This document shows, in pieces, positions 13,595 through 17,251 of a DNA stretch of 17,251 nt. The translations under genes and the position numbers were made by a program. Every line of letters begins with the position of its first letter. Position 1 is the first letter of the stretch. The notes beneath the pieces were generated by a model, which was not told the DNA's origin, did no database searches, and worked only from the letters and a program-made list of their open reading frames with translations. The DNA is from Candidatus Omnitrophica bacterium UBA1562 (GTDB taxonomy: Bacteria > Omnitrophota > Gorgyraeia > Gygaellales > Profunditerraquicolaceae), in NCBI GenBank assembly GCA_002322525.1, contig DCOU01000135.1, forward strand, positions 582-17,832. Direction: 5' to 3'.

Positions 13595-14764
13595 TTACAA
13601 TCTTGCTGCTTGCTTCTTTAATGCCGCTGCCTTATCTGTGCTCTCCCAGCTAAATTCGGGTTCTGTCCTGCCGAAATGGCCATAACAGGCAGTTTTCATA
13701 TATATGGGCCTGAGCAGATCCAACTCTTTAATCATCCCCTGAGGCGTCAGTTCAAAATTATCCCTGATGAGTTTTATAAATGCGCTTTCAGAGAGTTTGC
13801 CTGTTGCGTAGGTATCCACCATTATTGCCAAAGGCTCTGCCCGGCCAATAACGTAGGCAATATGTACCTGGCATTTATCCGCCAGGCCTGCGGCCACAAT
13901 ATTCTTGGCAATGTATCTTGCCATATAGGCTGCAGAGCGGTCTACTTTTGTGGGATCTTTTCCGCTGAATGCGCCTCCACCCGGAGCAACTACTCCGCCA
14001 TAGGTATCCACGATAATCTTCCTTCCTGTCATACCCGTGTCAGATTGCGGGCCGCCGATAACAAATTTACCTGTCTCGTTAACATAATATTTCGTATCTT
14101 TATCAATGTATTCTTTTAATATGGGTTTAGCAATCACATCAATTAATTCCTGGCGTGCTTTTTTGCTAATTCTTTCTTTTGTGGCATCGAGTATCTCTTC
14201 GGTATGCTGACAGGCTAAAACGCAAGAATCCACTCTTTTAGGATGGCCGTCGTGATATTCTACGGTTACCTGGGATTTACAATCAGGGCCGAGATATTTT
14301 AATATACCCTGCCTCCTTACATCCGCTATGCGCCGCACCAGTTTATGAGCAAACATTATAGGTAAGGGCATCAACTCCTCTGTCTCGCGGCAGGCAAAAC
14401 CTACCATAAACCCCTGATCTCCGGCACCGCCTTTATCCACTCCTTGAGCAATATCCGGAGATTGACTGTGTATGGTATTTATTACTGCACAGGTATGATA
14501 ATCAAACCCGTATTTAGGATGGGTATAGCCTATCTCTTTTAGCACGTTGCGGGTAAGGTTATGCACATCAACAAAACCGGTAGTGGTAATCTCGCCGCCG
14601 ACAACCAAAAGCCCCATGGTCACATATGTTTCACAGGCAACCCGGCCATACGGGTCCTGCCTGAGCACATCATCCAGTATAGCATCGGATATCTGGTCGC
14701 ATACCTTATCCGGATGCCCCTCTCCTACTGATTCAGAAGTAAAAAAATGTTTACGCACTGCCAT
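13595..14764 (-). CDS. metK: S-adenosylmethionine synthetase
   Basis: MetK makes S-adenosylmethionine from methionine and ATP, releasing phosphate and pyrophosphate. FFTSESVGEGHPDK (7-20) contains the catalytic histidine H17. The ATP-binding hexapeptide GAGDQG is at 113-118 and the phosphate-binding GGGAFSGKD is at 262-270. DTYGGVVAPGGG and the C-terminal block ACYGHFGR are also present. The length of 389 residues is standard for the bacterial homotetrameric enzyme. AAGGAG lies about 7 bases before the ATG. ahcY follows downstream, so the pair supplies the methyl donor and removes its inhibitory product. No SAM riboswitch was recognised upstream; the junction instead holds an octamer array. 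Confidence 0.98.
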   Translation of the reverse strand: MAVRKHFFTSESVGEGHPDKVCDQISDAILDDVLRQDPYGRVACETYVTMGLLVVGGEITTTGFVDVHNLTRNVLKEIGYTHPKYGFDYHTCAVINTIHSQSPDIAQGVDKGGAGDQGFMVGFACRETEELMPLPIMFAHKLVRRIADVRRQGILKYLGPDCKSQVTVEYHDGHPKRVDSCVLACQHTEEILDATKERISKKARQELIDVIAKPILKEYIDKDTKYYVNETGKFVIGGPQSDTGMTGRKIIVDTYGGVVAPGGGAFSGKDPTKVDRSAAYMARYIAKNIVAAGLADKCQVHIAYVIGRAEPLAIMVDTYATGKLSESAFIKLIRDNFELTPQGMIKELDLLRPIYMKTACYGHFGRTEPEFSWESTDKAAALKKQAARL

Positions 14765-14789
14765 AACCTCGCTCCTTTCAGTCGCTCGG

Positions 14790-14859
14790 AGTGTAAAGTG
14801 TATAAGTGTAAAGTTTTTAAGTCATTTACTTACAAACTTACACACTTACAAACTTATTA
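14790..14859. repeat. Paired octamer arrays between the nucleotidyltransferase gene and metK
   Basis: The right arm is four 8-mers: ACTTACAA, ACTTACAC, ACTTACAA, ACTTATTA (14828-14859). The left arm (14790-14822) carries the complement as AGTGTAA, AGTGTATA, AGTGTAA and AGTTTTTA. The nucleotidyltransferase stop codon (TAA, 14859-14857) is in the last unit. The unit and the flank (TCGCTCGG-AGTGTAAAG) match the array at 15792-15886. Confidence 0.88.
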
Positions 14860-15771
14860 TCTAGAGAACTTCTGCTTTGCTTCATTATAAAACTTATGGT
14901 CTCCAATATCATACCAGAAACCGTCAAATACAAATCCATAAACCGGCACTTTCTTTCTTAACCAATCTATATAAAAACCCGTGGCGTCGTGTTTGCCCCG
15001 CTCTTTCTTACTCCGAAGCGACCCTGTGTAGTAGAAAGGGCGGGGTTTGTCTGTCTTAATATCAAGAAAATTGCCTTCGGCAGTGACTTTAGGCGATTTT
15101 CGCAGTGGTATGGGAAAGGGTCTTATCCAGAAGGGATAGACCTTCCTAAACCTATTAAGGAAGGGTCTTATACTTTCCCGTCCCATTAAATATTCTTTAA
15201 TTAATCTCAGCTTCTCTTTGGGAAAATAATAAAGGCACATCGCGATTAAGGTCGATTTGGGATTCTCAGGTTTTTCCTTAAAATCAATGAGTTTAAATTT
15301 TGCACCCAGTTTAATTACGCCGTATTTTTTTGCTTGCCGTATATCCTTTATATTATAAGCTCCTATTGCGGGATTCGGATTGCCCTTAACAAAAGATAAA
15401 AATTCCTTTAAATCACCGCTGAATAGATTATCTCCTCCTATGATCAAAAGGTCGTCTTTGAGGCGTTTCTTATCAATAACGAAACTCATATCGCCGATTG
15501 CACCGCGTCTATCGCTATGGCTTTTTGTCAAATCATCTACCAGGCTGATGTGTTTCTTACTTTGCAGGTGGCTTCGCCATTTCTTAAACTTAGGGAAAAA
15601 TTTGCTATTTGTCACGACAATTATCTCATCTATGTCATCTAAAGCTGCGAGTTTATCTATAATATAATTGATTATGGGCCTTTTGCCCACTTTAAGTAGC
15701 GGCTTGGGGTATTCTTTGGTTAAAGGATAGAGCCTGGTAGCGTAACCCGCAGCTAAAATTAGTGCTTTCAT
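14857..15771 (-). CDS. Sugar-1-phosphate nucleotidyltransferase with a repeat-encoded insertion
   Basis: It belongs to the NTP_transferase family (glucose-1-phosphate thymidylyl/uridylyl or mannose-1-phosphate guanylyl type); the exact nucleotide and sugar are unknown. The start at 15771 gives MKALILAAGYATRLYPLTKEYPKP, the expected pyrophosphorylase signature. GAGGG lies just upstream; the longer frame from 15855 only adds junction repeat sequence. The GGDNLF motif (112-117) holds the metal-binding aspartate, and DFKEKP is at 163-168. The C-terminal part ends GFYIDWLRKKVPVYGFVFDGFWYDIGDHK. Family members of this layout are about 240 residues; this one has 304. The excess, about residues 197-260, falls between LIKEYL and DATGFYIDWL and is rich in Arg, Lys, Pro and aromatic residues. 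It coincides with a palindromic repeat. The neighbouring sugar-phosphate isomerase suggests shared work in activated-sugar supply. Confidence 0.87.
   Translation of the reverse strand: MKALILAAGYATRLYPLTKEYPKPLLKVGKRPIINYIIDKLAALDDIDEIIVVTNSKFFPKFKKWRSHLQSKKHISLVDDLTKSHSDRRGAIGDMSFVIDKKRLKDDLLIIGGDNLFSGDLKEFLSFVKGNPNPAIGAYNIKDIRQAKKYGVIKLGAKFKLIDFKEKPENPKSTLIAMCLYYFPKEKLRLIKEYLMGRESIRPFLNRFRKVYPFWIRPFPIPLRKSPKVTAEGNFLDIKTDKPRPFYYTGSLRSKKERGKHDATGFYIDWLRKKVPVYGFVFDGFWYDIGDHKFYNEAKQKFSR
14992..15183 (+). repeat. Palindromic repeat element inserted in frame in the nucleotidyltransferase gene (copy 1)
   Basis: About 192 bases (64 codons) are built from stacked inverted repeats: CCCCGCTCTTTCT (14996) with AGAAAGGGCGGGG (15033), GAAAATTGCC (15066) with GGCGATTTTC (15092), and GGTCTTATCC (15119) with GGATAGACC (15134). 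An 11-base direct repeat AAGGGTCTTAT occurs at 15116 and 15161. The plus strand aligns with the minus strand of 16927-17040. The core CAAGAAAAT-T-GCCTTCGGC matches 18 of 19 bases, and the right end resembling GTCTTATACTTTCC is also shared. No other gene-like content is present. The exact borders are inferred from the protein family. Confidence 0.85.
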
Positions 15772-15791
15772 TTGCCCTCGTTTCACTCGGG

Positions 15792-15886
15792 AGTGTAAAG
15801 TTTGTAAGTGTGAAGTGTTTAAGCTGTCATTTTCACTTACAAGATACTTACACACTTAAAAACTTATACACTTACACACTAACTAG
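15792..15886. repeat. Paired octamer arrays between the isomerase gene and the nucleotidyltransferase gene
   Basis: The left arm (15792-15823) reads AGTGTAA, AGTTTGTA, AGTGTGA, AGTGTTTA. The right arm (15834-15886) reads CACTTACA, then ACTTACAC, ACTTAAAA, ACTTATAC, ACTTACAC, ACTAACTA. The arms are complementary and form a long imperfect hairpin. The isomerase stop codon (TAG, 15885-15883) lies in the last unit. It is the same repeat word as at 14790-14859. Confidence 0.88.
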
Positions 15887-17031
15887 TTACCCTCTGCTAA
15901 TTTCTTTTTCAAATAAGTAACTCTATCCACTGGCGTAGGATCAATTCCATAAAGCATTGCCAGATAAAATGAGATGAAATCACCTATATATATTAAAGAA
16001 AAAATTCTGCTTAACAGATTCCGGCCCCGCGACCAGATTTCTAAAACCGAAACGCCTTCGTCCTTAAGAATATCAGCCGTTATATCCATCCTCTTTGCTA
16101 CGCGCCGATGCATATCCTTATCTCTAAGCATTAGCACTACAAAATTCTTAAATAATTTCTTGGGGTTCTGCCAACCTACAATCTCGTTATGGTTCATCTC
16201 AGGAAACACATGGGTTGAGGCTAGGCTTTTAGAATTCTCGTTAAGTTGGCCTCTTAAGCGCGTTACCACTGCATCGAAATGTATAGAACTGGAATAAATA
16301 ACCACAAATTTATTAAATAGTTTATCGGCGATATATTTAGCGATATTATCCTTTTGGCCTATACGGGGATTAAGGGTTTTATTCTTTAGCTCCTCTAAAA
16401 CTTCAACCGTCTCTACTATATAAGGCGCTATGTCACTAACCAACCCTAACTTATTTAATACGGCCAGGGGTATAATGCTTAAATATCCCAAGGCACACCT
16501 CGGCGGTAAACCCTGGGGTATTTCGATAAATGGGAGTTTATCATTTTTTGCATATTCTTTTAATGCCCCGCCTGATGAAATAAGAATTAAAGAGGCACCT
16601 TTCTCTTTTGCCTGTTGATAGGCGCTTAATGTCTCTTCGGTATTGCCGGAATAACTCGAGATAAATACAAGCGTGGAATCGTCCACATAAGCCGGTAAAT
16701 CATATTCCCGAGAGACACAAATGGGGATTTTGCTTTCAAAATATAGATACGACCTCGCCAAGTCTGCGCCAATGGCTGAACCGCCTAACCCCGCAAAAAC
16801 TATTTTTGTAAAATCTTTCTTTCCTAATAGCAATTTGTTGGCTTTGGCAATATCATAAGCCTGTTTACATTGTAAAGGAAAATCCAACAACAGATTTAAC
16901 ATATTAGATTTATCAAGCTTTTTTATGGTATAGGAAAGTATAGAACACTTTCCTAACCACTGAAAATCGTGCCTGAAGGTTATCGCCGAAGGCGATTTTC
17001 TTGTATTTGCTAAACTCGGAGGTCTTTTCAC
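15883..17031 (-). CDS. Bifunctional phosphoglucose/phosphomannose isomerase with a repeat-derived N-terminus
   Basis: This is a two-SIS-domain enzyme of the PGI/PMI family that interconverts glucose 6-phosphate or mannose 6-phosphate with fructose 6-phosphate. GLGGSAIGADLARSY (81-95) and SSYSGNTEE (125-133) bind the sugar phosphate. PRCALGY is at 177-183, PEMNHNEIVGW (277-287) has the catalytic Glu/His, and the C-terminal IDPTPVDRVTYLKKKL is typical. The family normally begins only a few residues before DKSNM; here that motif is at 40-44, preceded by about 35 residues encoded by a palindromic repeat. No ATG is available between the repeat and SNML. The start is taken as GTG at 17031-17029, with AAGGAG 10 bases upstream. 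A start at M44 would remove conserved residues and is less likely. Without the extension the length is about 347, normal for the family. Confidence 0.88.
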   Translation of the reverse strand: MKRPPSLANTRKSPSAITFRHDFQWLGKCSILSYTIKKLDKSNMLNLLLDFPLQCKQAYDIAKANKLLLGKKDFTKIVFAGLGGSAIGADLARSYLYFESKIPICVSREYDLPAYVDDSTLVFISSYSGNTEETLSAYQQAKEKGASLILISSGGALKEYAKNDKLPFIEIPQGLPPRCALGYLSIIPLAVLNKLGLVSDIAPYIVETVEVLEELKNKTLNPRIGQKDNIAKYIADKLFNKFVVIYSSSIHFDAVVTRLRGQLNENSKSLASTHVFPEMNHNEIVGWQNPKKLFKNFVVLMLRDKDMHRRVAKRMDITADILKDEGVSVLEIWSRGRNLLSRIFSLIYIGDFISFYLAMLYGIDPTPVDRVTYLKKKLAEGN

Positions 17032-17040
17032 CCCGCACCT
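16927..17040 (-). repeat. Palindromic repeat element at the 5' end of the isomerase gene (copy 2)
   Basis: Read on the minus strand, it contains GCGGGGT (17036), CAAGAAAAT-C-GCCTTCGGC (17003-16985), AGGC, CGATTTTC, AGTGGT and a right end ATACTTTCC. This is the same order as copy 1 at 14992-15183. The core forms ATCGCC-TTC-GGCGAT, which contains a UUCG-type tetraloop. GGAAAGT and ACTTTCC form another stem. It is shorter than copy 1 mainly because copy 1 has an internal duplication of about 45 bases and an extra left hairpin. It ends immediately before the codons for IKKLDKSNM. Confidence 0.82.
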
Positions 17041-17041
17041 T

Positions 17042-17047
17042 CTCCTT
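17042..17047 (-). promoter_or_regulatory. Candidate ribosome binding site of the isomerase gene
   Basis: AAGGAG ends 10 bases before the GTG at 17031-17029, a slightly long spacing. Another GTG only 3 bases downstream of the site (17038) opens a 41-codon frame in a different phase and is too close to be favoured. The site supports a start upstream of or within the repeat element. Confidence 0.5.
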
Positions 17048-17055
17048 TATTCAAA

Positions 17056-17083
17056 TCTATAGCTATTTTTAAATTCATGTTAA
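17056..17083 (-). promoter_or_regulatory. Candidate sigma-70-type promoter for the minus-strand gene block
   Basis: Minus strand TTAACA (17083-17078; 5 of 6 to TTGACA) and TATAGA (17061-17056; 4 of 6 to TATAAT) are separated by 16 bases, in an AT-rich region directly upstream of the first gene. The implied leader before the ribosome site is very short. Such boxes occur by chance in AT-rich DNA, so this is tentative. Confidence 0.35.
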
Positions 17084-17251
17084 AATATGTTTTAAATCTT
17101 GTATGCTGCTCAAATTCATTTTCATTGTTTCCATAACACTACTATGTTAATTTTTGACTATTTTTTAATATTTTATTATTGTAACTTATTGTACACAAGT
17201 ATGTTAAGAATATTTAATCCTTTGACTATGAATCTGTGAAAAATTCATTTT
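17084..17251. other. AT-rich non-coding region at the right edge
   Basis: No convincing gene start, end or RNA is visible in these 168 bases. Composition is strongly AT-rich compared with the coding regions. ATAGTCAAA occurs twice on the minus strand, near 17230 and 17160. This is probably the upstream regulatory region of the block or the tail of an intergenic gap. Confidence 0.5.

Noticed and set aside
14765..14856. A SAM riboswitch upstream of metK
   Set aside because: The junction consists of octamer arms plus an ordinary ribosome site, and the conserved cores of known SAM riboswitches were not recognised by eye.
15772..15855. A 28-residue N-terminal extension of the nucleotidyltransferase starting at 15855
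   Set aside because: It translates the octamer array, while the ATG at 15771 has GAGGG upstream and begins exactly at the family signature MKALILAAG.
2907..15886. The repeat arrays as CRISPR arrays
   Set aside because: Units are 7-11 bases, contiguous and degenerate; there are no constant 23-40 base repeats with unique spacers and no cas genes.
16913..17038. A 41-codon frame from GTG 17038 through the element, in another phase from the isomerase
   Set aside because: It is open only across the repeat, stops just after it, and its GTG is too close to the ribosome site; it is more likely a by-product of the element being open in several frames.

Overview
The window holds 14 protein genes, all read from the minus strand, so gene order below runs from high to low coordinates. 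They form a housekeeping biosynthetic block: a phosphoglucose/phosphomannose isomerase, a sugar-1-phosphate nucleotidyltransferase, metK, ahcY, a MuiA-like envelope protein, pfkA, a long class II aldolase, ilvD, ilvB, ilvN, ilvC, leuA, aroE, and the first 157 codons of a prepilin peptidase that runs off the left edge. No rRNA, tRNA, CRISPR array, transposase or phage gene is visible. A prepilin peptidase and an exported MuiA-type protein suggest a diderm bacterium. An IlvD of the PGH/CDGIAMGH class suggests an oxygen-labile cluster and so an anaerobic life. The style recalls uncultivated candidate phyla such as Omnitrophota, but that is an impression and not a demonstrated placement.

Layout: 17.25-15.9 kb is an AT-rich upstream region with a candidate promoter, then the sugar-phosphate isomerase. 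15.8-14.9 kb is the nucleotidyltransferase. 14.8-12.2 kb is metK and ahcY, which make S-adenosylmethionine and clear S-adenosylhomocysteine. 12.1-10.5 kb is the MuiA-like protein, followed after 5 bp by pfkA. A double hairpin separates pfkA from the aldolase. 8.0-1.4 kb is the branched-chain amino-acid set ilvD-ilvB-ilvN-ilvC-leuA. leuA, aroE and the prepilin peptidase gene are joined by two 4-base ATGA stop/start overlaps. The ilv/leu genes supply every step from pyruvate to valine and the first committed step to leucine; leuCD and ilvA are not here.

Two kinds of unexplained repeat stand out. First, almost every gene junction that is not tightly coupled is filled by its own private array of degenerate 7-11 base units. 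Examples are ACTATGA, GTTACTA, CCTAAAA, GTAGATA-like units, CCTTAACAT, CACGAATT and ACTTACAC. The arrays often form two inverted arms. They run into the stop codon of one gene and sometimes to within a few bases of the next start codon, replacing a visible Shine-Dalgarno site. A similar octamer array lies inside ahcY, in frame. Second, two diverged copies of a palindromic element of about 115-190 bp are fused in frame to genes. One adds about 64 residues inside the nucleotidyltransferase. The other, in the opposite orientation, supplies the start codon and first 35 residues of the isomerase. This resembles the protein-invading palindromic elements described in Rickettsia, and it is the strongest candidate here for an undescribed system.
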